A DNA stretch of 64,000 nucleotides from Enoplolaimus lenunculus (GCA_030248215.1 JASANG010004129.1:1-64000), one strand, 5' to 3'; positions 1-11,905 are shown, counted from the stretch's first letter. A program made the numbers and translations. Notes: generated by a model not told the origin, from the letters alone.

Positions 1-217
1 TAGGATTGTGTTACATTTTAAACAAAATGTGTAACAAAATCTTAGAAAATTGAAATTTTTGATATCCCCAAAAGAATTTAATATACAAATATCATTTTAT
101 GTTCAGTAACTTACCTCCTAATTTTATGTTATTAAAGCTGGAACGTCCCACATAATTAATTTACGTAGCGTTACAGTATTTATTTACATGTTTTGAAAGA
201 TAATAAAATATATATCC

Positions 218-610
218 TGCAGAGACCCAAATAAAAGGGAGGGACTGATATTTATTTGGCCTCGCCAGAGGGTACTCCTTCTGTTATTTGGTTACGGACT
301 GTAATTTGTTTTTAACCCGCCCTTCGTTACTGATACATCCGGTATTGCAACTATCCGTTGAATTACACGTTTATTTGTCTTGTGTCAAAAGCTTGAACGA
401 TAATGCAAGGTTATATTTAGGGATGTACTTTAAAAATTTAAGTATGCTTTAAAGTTTCGAGTTCAACTTTATTTGGTCCTGGAGTCATTTATGCACTACA
501 ATTATGAATAGTTGACATTTATGGACTCTAATTAGGACTTAGGGATAATATCCGCTTATGCAGTGTTATTACGGACACGGACCCCTATCGATTGGGACTC
601 AAAACATAAG
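218..610 (+). mobile_element. C element (mariner-like MITE), 3' end decayed
   Basis: Family C: about 450 bp with inverted ends CTGTAGTGACCCGAATAAG inside TA dinucleotides, and an AT-rich core with phrases such as GACTCTAATTAGGG. This copy has the left half and core but no right end. Confidence 0.6.
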
Positions 611-985
611 CCCAAATATGACAGGTACGGTTGCAGATGTCTGCAACCATGTTGACGAGCGGTTTTCCGGATTTGATCAAATTTTTTTTTCGCTGGTTCA
701 ATAGTTTTAAACCCTGTAGCCAATAATAAAATACGCGAGCTTAGCTCAAAACGGATTTTACTTAGGATTATTGCAACATTTAACCACCATGAAACGACCA
801 ATATTTCTTGAGCAAAGTTCCACTCACATTTTGACCCGCCGCACAAGATGGTAAACGAGTCGGTAAATACGGCAAACCAAAAAATCCACGCAGGTAAAAT
901 AGCTCTTGGCGAGCGAAGATTCAAGCGGATTGTTCTAGAAATAGTGACTACGCGTCTTAGATGACAAATGCTCACTCAAACCGGA

Positions 986-1206
986 GACACATGCAAGAAT
1001 CAAGGCCGGAACGTTTTGACGACAGGACTAAATAGTTAACTATAAGGTTTAGACTAATTATTTTGCGTAGGATTAAGTTTAGGCTTACGCTTATGCTTAG
1101 GTTTAGGTATAAGCTCATTCTTACGCTTAAGCTTAGTCTTAGACTTGGGTTCAAACTTAAGTATATGCTTGCACCACCGTTTCGGTCCTGTTCGATACAG
1201 TGGTCA
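986..1206 (+). mobile_element. A element (TTAGGC-cored MITE), copy 1
   Basis: Family A definition: left end GGCCCATGTAAAGATCAGG followed by GGCGGAACGTTTTTCTG and an AGTAAGCTTAAGCTTTAGAC block; core of TTAGGC repeats broken by AATATGCTCATTCTTACGC; right end ATAATACTGTTCCGCCCC then TGTTCTTTACATTGGCC, the inverse of the left. Strand is given as the strand showing TTAGGC. This copy is diverged at both ends. Confidence 0.65.
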
Positions 1207-1220
1207 AACCATCAATGAAA

Positions 1221-1442
1221 CGGCCAATGTTACTTTAAGGGGCGTAACAGTAAATTATGCGAGTTCGTATTAAGCCTAAGCCTAAGCCTAAGCGTTGCAA
1301 AAACGTGTTCCTAAGCCTAAGCCTAAGACTAAGCGTTGCAAATAACGTGTCCCCAGGCATAACAAAAAAAACTGTAATCTAGAATTAAATCTACTCTTTT
1401 ATACACCCACCAGTAACCACGCCCCTTAAAGTAACATGAGCC
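1221..1442 (-). mobile_element. B element (TTAGGC-cored MITE), copy 1
   Basis: Family B definition: ends GGCCCATGTTACTTTAAGG followed by GGCGT, then a CAGGTTTCTGGTGGGTC and GATTCTAGATTACA block, a TTAGGC core interrupted by AATACGCTTTTGCAACGC, and TCTACTGTTACGCCCC before the inverse end. Whole copy, CCTAAG on the plus strand. Confidence 0.8.
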
Positions 1443-1587
1443 AGTTAAATGATACCGCTTGTTCAACCTTTTTTACTATATTTTATTGTATTTATAGAAG
1501 AGATTCAACTTTTTCATTTTTATGTTTACTTTTTTATATTTTAACATAAAATAGCTCATTGTTAAATTGCTTTTTATTGCATTTCAG

Positions 1588-4500
1588 TTTTGTATTTCGA
1601 TCGCATTCCATGGTGGGGCTGTCTTATTGCTGCATTGCTATTAGCAAGTTTGGTTGCAATTATTGTCCGCTTGTTTGGTGTTGGTCATCTGCGAAACTAC
1701 GCTAAAAGTAAGTCGGTGTTTTTTGTGAAATTATATCGTCAGGTTTGCTACGACAGTTTTTGCAATACTGTAGTGACCCAAATAATAGGGTGGGTGGTAA
1801 TAACAGGCGTGAGAGTCCCCATTTTGAGTCCTAATCAATAAGAGTCCGTATCCCTAATAAGAGTCCGTAAGCGGATAGAGTCCCTAAACGCTAATTACAG
1901 TCTATAAATGTACAATTATCACTAATTGCAGCGCATTAATAAACTCCAGGACCAAATTAAATTTAGTTCGAAACCTTAAAGCGTCGTTATGTTTTGAAAG
2001 TAACATTCCGTAGTATAACCTTGGATTATCACCCAAGGTTTTTCTGCAAGTCAAAAACGTTCAATTCAACGAATATTTGCAATACCGGATATATCAGTAA
2101 GGAAGGGTGGCTAAGGCGGGGTGAAAATAAATAACAGTCCGGAACCGAATAACAGACTGGAGCGGCCAAATAAACATCAGTCCCCTTCTCTTATTCGGGT
2201 CACTACAGTACTCGATGTGTCAATTAGTTATTTTTAGCCAATTATTTTCTGCTATTTTGAACGATGACATTAGCTTGAGTCTTAAGGTCCGTATTCTAAA
2301 GTGTGTGTAGCACCTATCAAAAGTTGGACAAGGGTCGTGTAACTTTCCAATCAGTGAATGCTGACGCTCAAAATTTAGCACATTTTTCACATATGATGTG
2401 CCCGTATTCCTGTATTGAGTAAAATTAATAGCTGTTGTTTATACCCTCAATTTAAATTATATTAATTACAGGTGTTAAAGTGTTGACCGAATCTGAAGAG
2501 AAAGGTAATTGTTCGCTTTCGATACGCCTTCTGCCACAAGCTTAAGCCAAACCTTGAATCGAAACTTAAACCTATTCATAAGTTATGCCAAATTTTGAAA
2601 TTTTAAAACCTGTGAAAGATGTTTATGTCGAGCGGATATTAATATTTTGGTTCCGGAGCGCAAATTATGCAACATTTTCGCCTTGGTTCTATGTATAGAC
2701 AAGGATCTAGACGCTGAAGATCTGTTTCTAAGCTATGGGTCTTAAGTAAACCCAATTGTCTGGAGACTACAACGCCTTACCGTCTGCTCAAAGCAAATTA
2801 AGGATGCCATTGCCATCGTTCAATTGACCCATGTAAAGATCAGGGGCGGACGTTGTTCTGCAGAACTGCAATAAATATAAGCTTAAGCTTTCGACTAATT
2901 TTGTTTGCTTAGGCCAGTGGCGGAACCATGGGGGGCCACCTCGGCCGTGGCCCCCCCCCAACTGCATCTCGACAAAAATTTATATAGAGTGTCAATTGCT
3001 GTTCTACGAAATAAATTGAAATCCATAACCGCTAATGCTAAAACATTTTCCGAAAATAGCAGGCAGTTCCAACTCATTCAAAACAGAAACGGAAATTGCT
3101 GAAGCTGACTGGATTTTGCTTTTTCAAAACTGAATTGGCTTCCAAATCCGAGCCTTTAAAGAATTTAACGAACGTAAGGAAGTCAATTTTATGGCAATAG
3201 TTCGTGGTTTATATGTGGCTCAAAAATAAGTTTATTACCTGTGAAATTTTGCCCCTCCCCCATTTTGAGATCCTGGATCCGCCACTGGCTTAGGCTTAGG
3301 CTTAAGTGTAAGCTCTTTGTAACGCTTCGGCATAGGCTTAAGTTTAGGCATAAGCTTAGGCTTATGAATATGCTTTTACTACTGTTATGGCTCTGTTTTA
3401 TACATTGTCAGTAGTAAATTTGACGACCGATGAACAGAGTTAAATGTATGTTTTTATTTATAGCTTACATTTATGGTGTTTATTGGGTGCCGACAAATGT
3501 ACTAGTTTATGCAGTTTGCATGCTTGTAAGAAACTAAAATGCGTATGACCTTTTCAAGTTAGCGGCGCCCGGCGAATATAGCGTAACCCTTACATTCCGT
3601 CAATTTGATGATTAAACTCAGAATTATAATATTTTTTCCAGACGCAGCTGAAAAATTCAAAGACTCGTCGTGGTGTAAAAAGCGTAAGTTTGAACTGAAC
3701 AGCACTGTTCAGTCTTTTATGCATCAAAGTTTACCTTTTCTTTCCTCCGATTGCTCCTGAACAACCAATTATGATTTGTGCAGGGTGTAAACGGATAGTA
3801 AAAATAACGGAAACGGAACCGGAAACAGGTTGTGATCAAAATAAACGGAACCAGGAAACAGATTGTGATCAAAATAACGGAAACGAAAACAGAAAACGAA
3901 TATTGAAGTGTAAAAGTTTCAAAAATGTGTTTAATTTCTCTGTCAACGCCAGCCATCAGCAACGTGCAAATGTTGTTCACCGGGTGTTGTAAGATTTTGA
4001 AGAAAAAAATGTCGGATGCACGGAAATTTTTAAGATTATGGATGAATATCGTATGTTTTGTTTCAGTTCGGACAATTGCAGCACATTTGTGACAAAAAAT
4101 TGCTAGAAATTTACGCAATTTATAACTAATTTTGAACGTATTAAAAATAAACAAATTTCCGGTATTTCTATGACGGAAACGGAAACGGATACCGATGTTT
4201 ACCGTTAAACGGACACAGATATTCTTTTTACAAGAGATGCTGTGAACAAATAACCGATTATGGAACTATTAAAGTTGACACAGACCTTTCTTCTCTATAT
4301 AAATAATGGCCCATGTTACTTTTTGGGCCGTCCCGGTTTCTGATGGGTCTGCAAAACAGTAGGCTTGCATTCTAGACTACATTTTTTGCTTAGGCTTAGG
4401 CTTAGGCTTAGGCTTGGTTAGGAATACGCTTTTGCAACGCTTAGGCTTACGCTTAGATATACGCTTAATCTACTGTTACGGCCCTAAAAGTGAACGTTGG

Positions 4501-7500
4501 CCGCAATCATGACAGTCAGACTCGTTCAAGAGTAATGCGATATTCATCGTGGAACAGTTAGCACACCCCTCGTAGAGATTTTGCCCTGCTACAGTAGTAA
4601 TTGCTTGGTGTGCCGTACACCGGCAGACAGCAGATAAGTGGCTTTAGACACCCAAAAACCAAACAATTAAATGTTGAAACTCTTGAGGTTCCGCATGATA
4701 CAAATCGTACCATCTGGCATGTCATTTTTGGCTGATACTCATTATTTAAGGGGATCATAAACAACAGCTTGCAGCTTGAAACTGATATCCATTCTTACTA
4801 GACATGAAACTCTTGAGGTTCCGCACGATACAAAATGTACCACTTGGCGTGTTATTTTTGGCCGATTCTCGTTATTGAGGGTTGATCCATTCTTACAAGG
4901 TGTTAAATTGTTGATCCATCGTCAAAAATATGCAGTATTTAATGTTGCAGTGAACATAAGTCGCAAAACAATCCATCCGGCAACAAACGAAACGGAACCG
5001 CCACGAGAAATGCGCATCCAAACAGTCAGCGTCGAAACGGGCAAACCAGGTGAAAGATTTAGTTTTTTTTTTGTTTAGTGCAATTGATGCCTAATATTCA
5101 TAAATTGCTGCAGGTTCAAGCTAAATGTCGACATTTAGGTTAAGTGTTTTCACTAGTTTACCGGTAGCAGTTTGGTTAATTATAGACATTTGCTGGTTAG
5201 GACGCAAGAGTACGCGGATGGACTTAGAGACTGCGGTTCATGTAAAGATCAGGGGCGTAACGTTTTTCTGTGGGAATAGAAAAGAGTAAGCTTAAGGTTT
5301 AGACTGATTTTTTGCATGGCTTAATCATAGGTTTTAAGTTTATGCTTAGGAATATGCTCATTCTTACGCTTAGGCTTAGGCTTCAGCTTACGAATATGCT
5401 TATAATACTGTTCCGCCCTGGTTCTTTTATAGAGACGCCTCCAGTGCTGGCAACGGATACGGAGCCAAGTTCCCCCCCACCCGGATGTCACATTGGCCGA
5501 GACTGCGAAGCTTAGGTTTATTATGCTTAGGATTTGGCTTATGTTTAGTCTTGGTTTAGGCTTAGATTTTGGATAAACGTTTAATAGGCATTGTTAAATG
5601 CGTACAAAAATTTTCACTGAGTTGCTGGTTTTTCTACATTTCCTGCAACATTAATACTACAGCTTAGGCTTAGAATTAGGTTTAGGTTCTGTAAAAGGCA
5701 GTAGCCAATATTGTTGTGCATTAGCCTGTGTCTAAGCCTGTTACCTAAGCGTTAACCTGGTTGTGCGAGTTATGAAAATGTACAATAACCGGGCACAGCT
5801 TATACCACCATACCACCTATTTGGATATTTGTACACTTCTCTTAACAGGATAACGTTCAGACTAAGCCTGATCATAAGCCTAAGCCGAACTCTTAATCTT
5901 GGATGTTTGCAAAAGTGTGTAAGGGTTCCTATTTGGTTTGAGTTTAATGAGAACGTTTGTTTGCATTCAGTGCAATCGCTGGTTGCAATTTCATAAACTA
6001 AAATGGTATATTATTTTACAGACCAACTGTCAAAGCATTCCGAGCCTCCTACAGAATCTGGTGCTCAAACGAATCGTGACTTGATAGAACGAGTTAGTAG
6101 TTAAATATGTTACCAAACACCACGAACATTTAGCGTCGAAACTGTTGTCTGGGACAGTCGAAACAACTACTGGAATGCAAATTACATTTGATTGGAGGAT
6201 TGTACACACCAAACAACGGTTGGAATGCAAACACTTTGCGATTGGTTATTCCGGCTTGGTGGTTGTTCCGGCATGGATGTGTTCGTGAAACTGTGTTGCA
6301 CAATAATAATTCTCTTCACCCTATTTGCATGTGCCGTAATGTTTAATGGAATACAACGTTATGTGGATAATGCTGTTTTTATTTCTGTTTTTATTTCTGT
6401 TGGTTTGATTAGCTAATCAAATGGCGCCTCTCTAACTCTTCGCGTCTTGTAATTTTATTTAATTTATATTTTGCAAATGAGGTGAAGGCAAATAACTACT
6501 GTGCAGGTCAGTTCAAACCTGAACAACCAATCAAAATCAGTTTGCATTCTAGTAGTTGTTTGATCTGCCCCGGACAGCAGTTGTCGTTTGGGACGTTTCA
6601 GTTGCCATCTATGGCAAATAGCTGTTTGGGGCACGCCATATTTATTATATATTATATTATACTATATTATATATATGATATATATTTATTTATATATTAT
6701 ATATTTATTCAAAGCTGAAAAATATTTATTGGCCTAACGGTAACCTCTTGTTAAAAGAATGTCCCGCATGCTTAAAGAGTGAACCTAAACTCGTATATTA
6801 AACCTGTTTAATACTGAGTTTGAAACCACATTATTAATCTTTACTCGTAGATACTCGAATTTTTAGCCAAACTACAGGTATGTACCCTCAAATATTTACA
6901 TATTCACCTACATTCTATAAACCGAATACTTATGCGTCTAAGCATTTAAACTAAAGAATTATTTTAGCTGAAACAAGCCGTGACGCCTACTCCAGAACCG
7001 TATTATGGTTCCGCTGTTTACACACCGACTCAAGTGTTTTCTGCAATTTGTCTCAGTTTTACGCACGGATCTAACGACACTGCGTAAGCAATTCTGGCTC
7101 ATGTAAAAATCAGGGGCGGAACGTTTTTCTGTGGGACTACAATAGAGTAAGCTTAAGCTTTAGACTAATGTTTTGGCTTAGCTTAGGCTTAGGTGTAGGC
7201 CTATGAATATGCTTATTCTTACGCTTAGGCTCTAGGTGTAGGTTTAGATTTAGTCTTAGAAATATGCTTATAATACTGTTCCGCCCTTGTTCTTTACATT
7301 GGCCACGATTCTTTATGGCGAACAGTTCGAAATTATGAATTGAAAACTAAAAATCATAAATTTCAGTGGGCGGCTTTATTTTCTTTGATTCATATTCGGA
7401 CCCGTAGCCAAATTGGGGCGCAGCAGGGGCTTAGCCGCGCCCCCCATGAAAAAGTTTTGGCCCTTCTAGAATATTTTTAATTTTGCTTGAAAGCCAGTGA

Positions 7501-10500
7501 AAATCTTCGTATGCCGCTCCTAAAAATTTTTTAGCCCCCTAGCAAAGTGAGCTGGCTACGAGCTTGCATATTTTGGTTTTCGTCATCTCAAAAACGCTCA
7601 GTAATAACGTCGCAACAAATTAAGTTAACCTCTCGTACATTTACTGTCAATCGCTAAAACCAAGAGTGCATGGTACAAGAGTGTGCAACTCTCGGGGTTC
7701 CCCATGGTGCAAAAGTACTCGGGATGCGTTGCGTTTTCGAGTGACCCGTTTTATTTAGAAGGGGTCGCTATCACATGCAATAACCATAAATTAAATTATA
7801 AGCGAAGCATCTTGCCGGATACATAAAGTGGCATGGTTCGCACAGGATGTATACCACTAAATAAGGTGGGTCGGCTAAAACGTAACGCGTGCCGGGTACA
7901 TTTTGAACCATGCGGAACTCCTTGCATACTCTTGGATCATGCACTCTAATCAAACATTGCAGTACCCAGCTCCGATTACGGTATTTTTAATATCCGGTTG
8001 CACTGCAAAGCGTTGCTAGTTTTGCACAGTTTGAGCACGCGCTCAAGCGGACGAATACTGCCGTCAACAAAAATTTTTGGAAATTCAAATCAGAAACCTC
8101 GAATCACAACAGGTTTTGCTCAATAAAGCAAAAAAGGCAAACAATGAAGTTGTCGAAGTTGATTTGGGTAAGGAGATTCCTGAAGTATTTCAAGATAGTA
8201 AGTATAATCTGTATCTGTAAATAGATGTACTAAAATTTTTAGTAATAATATATCAAAACTGCAGTTTGCCTCACTTCAGGAATGCAGTTGCGCCGTTAGC
8301 GTCGGTTTGGATAGCGTATACTGCGGGTAACGCCATGCTTCCTGGTAAACTTGCCGTCATGGAAGGTGCGTATTGTGTATAGGGCCAATGTATAGAACAG
8401 GGCCGTAACAGTAAGCATATTCCTTAACCTAAGCCTTAGCGTAAGAATGCGCTTCTACCTGAGCCTTAAGCCTAACCAACGTAATTAGTCTAAAGTTTAA
8501 GTTTTACTCTATTGCAGTCCCGGTAAAAAAACGTTCCGTCCGGGCAGTATAATATATTGTAATTTTAAATGTGTCAAACGTGGTTAAAACGATGTTAATG
8601 TGAAAGTTTAACTCAAACTATTTTGCTCGCCAAGAAAGATTATATATTTCACTATGCAATTGTATACCCGTGTTCTGAAATGTATTTATTTACCGTCAAT
8701 TTTCAGTTGGTGGTAGCTCCAGTATGCTTTTGAACCAAGAAAAGGCGAATTTTCAAATTTATAAAATTTCTTCACATAATTCAACTTTTCGACTACGCAA
8801 AAGTTTATGGTTTCTAAGTTTAGATGTATAAAATATGTACTGGAATTTGAAATATTTTTCGTCACCGAATTACTGTTGGACATTTTACAAAATTTGCCAA
8901 AAAATTCCTTATGTGCATTTTCAGCTATTTCTTCGTCAAATTTTGCGAAAACACATATTACAGACGGTTTATTAACAAAATTTACCCAATTGCAAAAACA
9001 CTCATTTCGAATTAACAAATTTTAAAGACGAAATATTTCAGTATTAAAAGATTATAAATAATTTGCAACGAAACAGTAAACATTCCAGTTTCTGCATCTT
9101 GAGAATACAGGAACAGGAACAGCAGTTGAAATTTTGCGTCAATTCCGACCGGAACAGAAATTCTGGTTAAACCCTGATATATATATTTCAATTGTTTATA
9201 CTTTATACTATATCCTGAAAAAATTCAAAAAAACTGCTGTTAATTTGGTTTAAAATCAAAATTCATGAACATTTTGATGTGCCGAAGCTTCTTAAATTTA
9301 AAAATACAGTGGATATTTATATTATATTTACAGGTATAATAATATATGGTGCAGGGGCAATGATTGTTGGTTTATTTTTCCTGGGTCATAAGGTCATCGA
9401 AACAATTGGTCACGACATAACAACGATAACGCCAGCGTGGTATGTTGTTTAACATATAAATTCAAGTATGTATATACGTAAAAGACTGCACGCTTGGTCC
9501 ATGTTTAGAACAGGGCCGGAACAGTAGTATAAGCATATTCGTAAGCCTAAGCCTAAGCCTTAGCCTAAGCCTAAGCCTAAGCAAAAAATAGTCTAAAGCT
9601 TAAACTGACTCTATTATAGCCCGTACGGAAAACGATCGGCCCTGTTCTATACATGGGCCGCACGCTTCGACTCCTCCATTTAAAGCTAATGCTCAGATGA
9701 AAAGGTTAAGGCAAATCTTTGCCTAAACCTAAAGTCTAACGCTGAGCCTAAATTTGTTGGAGGCAGTGTACAGCAGCTGATGTTTCTGCTGTATAGTAAA
9801 TAGGATCCAAGGTCAAAATTAGCGTCGTCAATGGGGAGTGAAACATTGAATGCATCTCATTTTGTTAGGCTGCTTAAATGTTAAGGAAGCCACTGACGGA
9901 TTTTTAATTTTGACCCATGTATAGAACAGCGCCGGATCGTTGGGGGCTCTAATAGAGACAGTTTAAGCTTGAGACTAACTTTTTTTCTTAGGCTTAGGCT
10001 TAGGAGTAGGCTCATTCTTACGCTTAATAGGCTTAGACTTAGACATGCTTATATTACTGTTCCGGCGTTGTTGTATGCATTGGCTAGAATTTTTATCGAT
10101 AGATGGGCCTATAAGGTTAAGTAGTCTTTGGTATGGGTTCGTTAGGCTTCAACCGGGTTCATAGGCATGAGTAGCACAGAATACTGTATGCTACTCATTT
10201 TTACAGCAGGCTTAGCAAGCGAAGAGCCAGACACATTTGCTTTTCCAGTCGATTTGGTTTATAGAACTATGAAGTTATGCAAAAACGTCGCACGCAAAAA
10301 AGACTACGAAGCCAGACGTAATTTGGTCCGTGTTACTTTTAGGGGCGTCCAGGTTTCTGGTGGGTCTATAAAAGAGTAGGTTTAGATTCTAGATTACATG
10401 TTTTTGCTTACGCTTAGGCTTAGGCTTAGGCTTAGGATTAGGAACACATTTTTGCAACGCTTAGGCTAATAGGCTTAGGCTTTAAGAATACGCTTTTGCA

Positions 10501-11182
10501 GGGTTTAGGCTTAAGCTTAGAAACACTGTTAATCTACTGTTACGCCCCTTAAAGTAACATTGGCCCGTAATGTTTACTTCTACAAAAACTTTATTTCAAT
10601 GAAGATTCTGATAGGTGGATCACCCCGTGGATGCCCACGGAATAATCCATGGACGAAAACTCGCAATTCATGGAAAAATTTACTGTTCTGCTAAGAAACG
10701 AAATTTCAACGGTAACTTTAAACCTGGACACCATGATATGTGTAACAGTCGATCATGGATATGGCCCGTTTTAATTCTTGGAACCTCTCAGAACGGGATC
10801 ACTAGGAGACTGACTGGCAGAATTTACGACTGCGAGGCTTAGGCGAATGTTTAGACTTGCGCTTGGGGCTAAGCTTTGAAGGCAGACCAATTGGGCGTTG
10901 AAGCCGACGACAGCAAATTAATATCGTTTTGCTTAATTTTTTAGTGGATTTTCAATGGAAATCGGTACGGCGTTTACCGTATTGATATGCAGCAAACTAG
11001 GCATTCCTGTGTCGACAACGCACTGTCTTGTCGGAGCAGTGATTTGCGTTGGATATTTCCGGACGCGGAAGCCAATCCGGTGGCGGTTGTTGGGCGGAAT
11101 TGTTGTTGCGTGGGTAGTTACGCTTCCGGTTGCTGGTGCTCTGGCGGCGCTGTTTGCGTATCTGTTTTCTTTAGCGATTTGA
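1588..11182 (+). CDS. SLC20A: SLC20/PiT sodium-dependent phosphate cotransporter, 3' nine exons (5' part outside window)
   Basis: Inorganic phosphate/Na+ symporter of the plasma membrane. Exons I can join with consistent phase: 1588-1707, 2472-2504, 3642-3683, 4951-5049, 6022-6092, 6968-7083, 8280-8365, 9334-9439, 10945-11182 (TGA at 11180-11182). They give about 302 residues. The first exon reads [20 protein letters not shown], a membrane segment matching the one before the large cytoplasmic loop in PiT-1/2. Exons 2-5 encode a polar, poorly conserved loop. Exons 6-9 carry the second PHO-4 signature (THGSNDT joined to [11 protein letters not shown]), then [33 protein letters not shown] and [17 protein letters not shown] with the last two membrane spans. 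Known family proteins have a matching N-terminal half, which must lie upstream of base 1. All introns are 0.76-1.5 kb and most hold repeat elements. Family assignment is very secure; paralogue (SLC20A1 or A2 type) is not resolvable. Confidence 0.92.
1766..2210 (-). mobile_element. C element, near full length
   Basis: Both inverted ends present (TACTGTAGTGACCC at left, GGGTCACTACAGTA at right), flanked by TA, in the first SLC20 intron of the window. Confidence 0.8.
2826..3411 (+). mobile_element. A element split by a nested H element
   Basis: Left part 2826-2912 and right part 3290-3411 are the two halves of one A copy. They are separated by the H insertion at 2913-3289, with TTAG repeated at both junctions. 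Confidence 0.8.
2913..3289. mobile_element. H element inserted in an A element
   Basis: Family H: ends GCCAGTGGCGGA / TCCGCCACTGGC (elsewhere CCAGAGGCGGATCCAG), with a GGGGG-rich left arm and CCCCC-rich right arm, and internal AT-rich DNA. Flanked by TTAG at 2909-2912 and 3290-3293, a clean 4-bp target duplication. Confidence 0.75.
3781..4226 (+). mobile_element. K element, copy 1
   Basis: Family K: about 400 bp, rich in ACGGAAACGGA; left end ACGGATAGTAAAAATAACGG, right end with the inverse GATACCGATTTTTACCG motif. Internal sequence AAATTTTTAAGATTATGGAT is shared with the copies at 36391 and 57569. Confidence 0.7.
4308..4502 (+). mobile_element. B element, copy 2
   Basis: Both ends recognisable but with several changes (TTTTTGGGCCGTCCC at left). 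Four TTAGGC units in a row, then the AATACGCTTTTGCAACGC spacer. Confidence 0.75.
4672..4890. repeat. I element fragments (two related segments)
   Basis: Segments at about 4672-4760 and 4802-4890 both read GAAACTCTTGAGGTTCCGCA followed by a GTACCA block and TTTTTGGC. They are degenerate relatives of the I family seen whole at 7668 and 22161. Confidence 0.45.
5237..5430 (+). mobile_element. A element, copy 3
   Basis: Left end well kept (CATGTAAAGATCAGGGGCG); right end decayed after TGTTCCGCCCTGGTTC. TTAGGC debris continues to about 5760, including a second run at 5510-5570. Confidence 0.7.
6968..8365 (+). CDS. SLC20A: SLC20 exons carrying the C-terminal PHO-4 substrate-binding signature
   Basis: Exon 6968-7083 ends in codon phase 2 within GSNDT and donor GTAAGC; exon 8280-8365 resumes after acceptor TTCAG with [19 protein letters not shown]. 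Together they make the signature that in human PiT proteins reads HGGNDVSNAIGPL; this asparagine-aspartate motif is known to be central to phosphate transport. The intron between them (7084-8279) holds an A element, a G element, an I element and an unexplained open segment at 8030-8197. Confidence 0.9.
7096..7304 (+). mobile_element. A element, copy 4
   Basis: Near consensus at both ends (GGCTCATGTAAAAATCAGG, TTCTTTACATTGGCC), with the AATATGCTTATTCTTACGC spacer. Starts 13 bases inside the SLC20 intron after the donor at 7084. Confidence 0.85.
7399..7563 (+). mobile_element. G element, copy 1
   Basis: Family G: about 165 bp, inverted ends CCCGTAGCCA / TGGCTACG(GG), GGGGCTTAGCC near the left, TTTTTTAGCCCCC near the right, and the central phrase TTGCTTGNAAGTCATTGAAAA. 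Confidence 0.7.
7668..7952. mobile_element. I element, palindromic
   Basis: Family I: left arm GAGTGTGCAACTCTCGGGG with CCATGGTGCAAAA, right arm with the inverse TTTTGAACCATGCGGAAC and CATACTCTTGG. Arms of roughly 90 bases enclose an AT-rich loop. Confidence 0.65.
8030..8197 (+). other. Unassigned open segment with splice-like borders inside SLC20 intron
   Basis: The segment follows TTTTGCACAG and is followed by GTAAGT. One frame from about 8035 reads [20 protein letters not shown], then [18 protein letters not shown] and EIPEVFQD, a charged, helix-forming, coiled-coil-like peptide. It cannot be an in-frame exon of the host transporter: that frame has a stop just after the acceptor, and inserting it would split the NDT-ANA signature. 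It may be a relic exon of another gene, an alternative poison exon, or chance. I do not recognise it. Confidence 0.2.
8383..8547 (-). mobile_element. A element, copy 5 (short)
   Basis: Starts 18 bases after the SLC20 exon end at 8365, close to the donor. Few CCTAAG units; right end reads ACGTTCCGTCCGGGCAG and lacks the last dozen bases. Confidence 0.7.
9496..9659 (-). mobile_element. A element, A2 subtype, copy 6
   Basis: A2 subtype: the usual CACAGAAAAACGTTCCGCC is replaced by CCGTACGGAAAACGATCGGCC and both ends read TTCTATACATGGGCC-like. Five CCTAAG units. Confidence 0.8.
9912..10084 (+). mobile_element. A element, A2 subtype, copy 7
   Basis: Left end CCCATGTATAGAACAGCGCC, GGGGGCTCTAATAGAGACAG block, right end GTTCCGGCGTTGTTGTATGC. 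Confidence 0.7.
10324..10565 (+). mobile_element. B element, copy 3, with duplicated core
   Basis: Both ends near consensus. The core has two spacer blocks (GGAACACATTTTTGCAACGC and AATACGCTTTTGCAGGG), so one core unit is duplicated compared with other B copies. Confidence 0.8.
10945..11182 (+). CDS. SLC20A: SLC20 terminal exon
   Basis: Acceptor TTTTTTAG precedes 10945. The 79 codons read [19 protein letters not shown], then [18 protein letters not shown], then [20 protein letters not shown] and the final span, ending LFSLAI and TGA. Spacing and sequence match the C-terminus of vertebrate SLC20A1/2, which also ends just after the last span. No canonical AATAAA is seen before the A element that starts at 11293. 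Confidence 0.92.
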
Positions 11183-11292
11183 ACAAGAACGCTTCAAGTC
11201 TATCTTACCATCTAACAATATTTAGGCGGCTTTAGGTTTAAGCTTCTGAACAAGCTGGTCAAAGGTTCACACTTTAATAAGCTTAGGCTTAG

Positions 11293-11525
11293 GGGCCCAG
11301 GTATAGAACAGGGCCGGAACAGTAGTATTAGCATATTCCTAAGTCTAAGCCTAAGCCAAGGCCTAGGCCTAAGCCTAAGCCTAAGCCTAAGCGTATGGAT
11401 GAGCCTATTCCTACGCCTAAGCCTCAGCCTAAGCCTAAGCCTAGGCAAAAAAATTAGTCTGAAGCATAACTGACTCTATTATAGCTCCTCCTGGAAACGA
11501 TACGGCCTTGTTCTATACATGGGCC
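11293..11525 (-). mobile_element. A element, A2 subtype, copy 8
   Basis: About 110 bases after the SLC20 stop codon, so it probably lies in or beside the 3'UTR. CCTAAG units on both sides of a GTATGGATGAGCCTATTCC spacer. Confidence 0.8.
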
Positions 11526-11905
11526 GACTTAGGCAAGATTTTCCTGATACCAAAACCTGAGTTAGCAAAATGTGAATATAATTACTTACATATAATACTC
11601 AAGTACATATATACTTAAATATTATAAGTAGAAATATATAATACTTAATCAAAACAGGGCTGGCTCATCTGCACTTCTCCAACATTTAACATTAAGGCTT
11701 AGGCTGCGTACTGGCAAACATTTTACTAAACCTAAGGGTACAGGGCAGTAAAAGCATACGAGAGCCAGCAACACACTCTAACAGATGAAAACTCGACTGT
11801 TGTGCTTGTGAGTTTCTAAACTGAAATCATTTTTATGCAGTAAAACTTCAGTAATTGAGATGGTTCAACAACTGTACGCATTTCAACGAACCATATGGTA
11901 ATACC

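Noticed and set aside
3717-4154. 145-codon minus ORF as a membrane protein
   Set aside because: Lies wholly within a K element; hydrophobicity comes from TTTCCGTTATTTT-type repeats.
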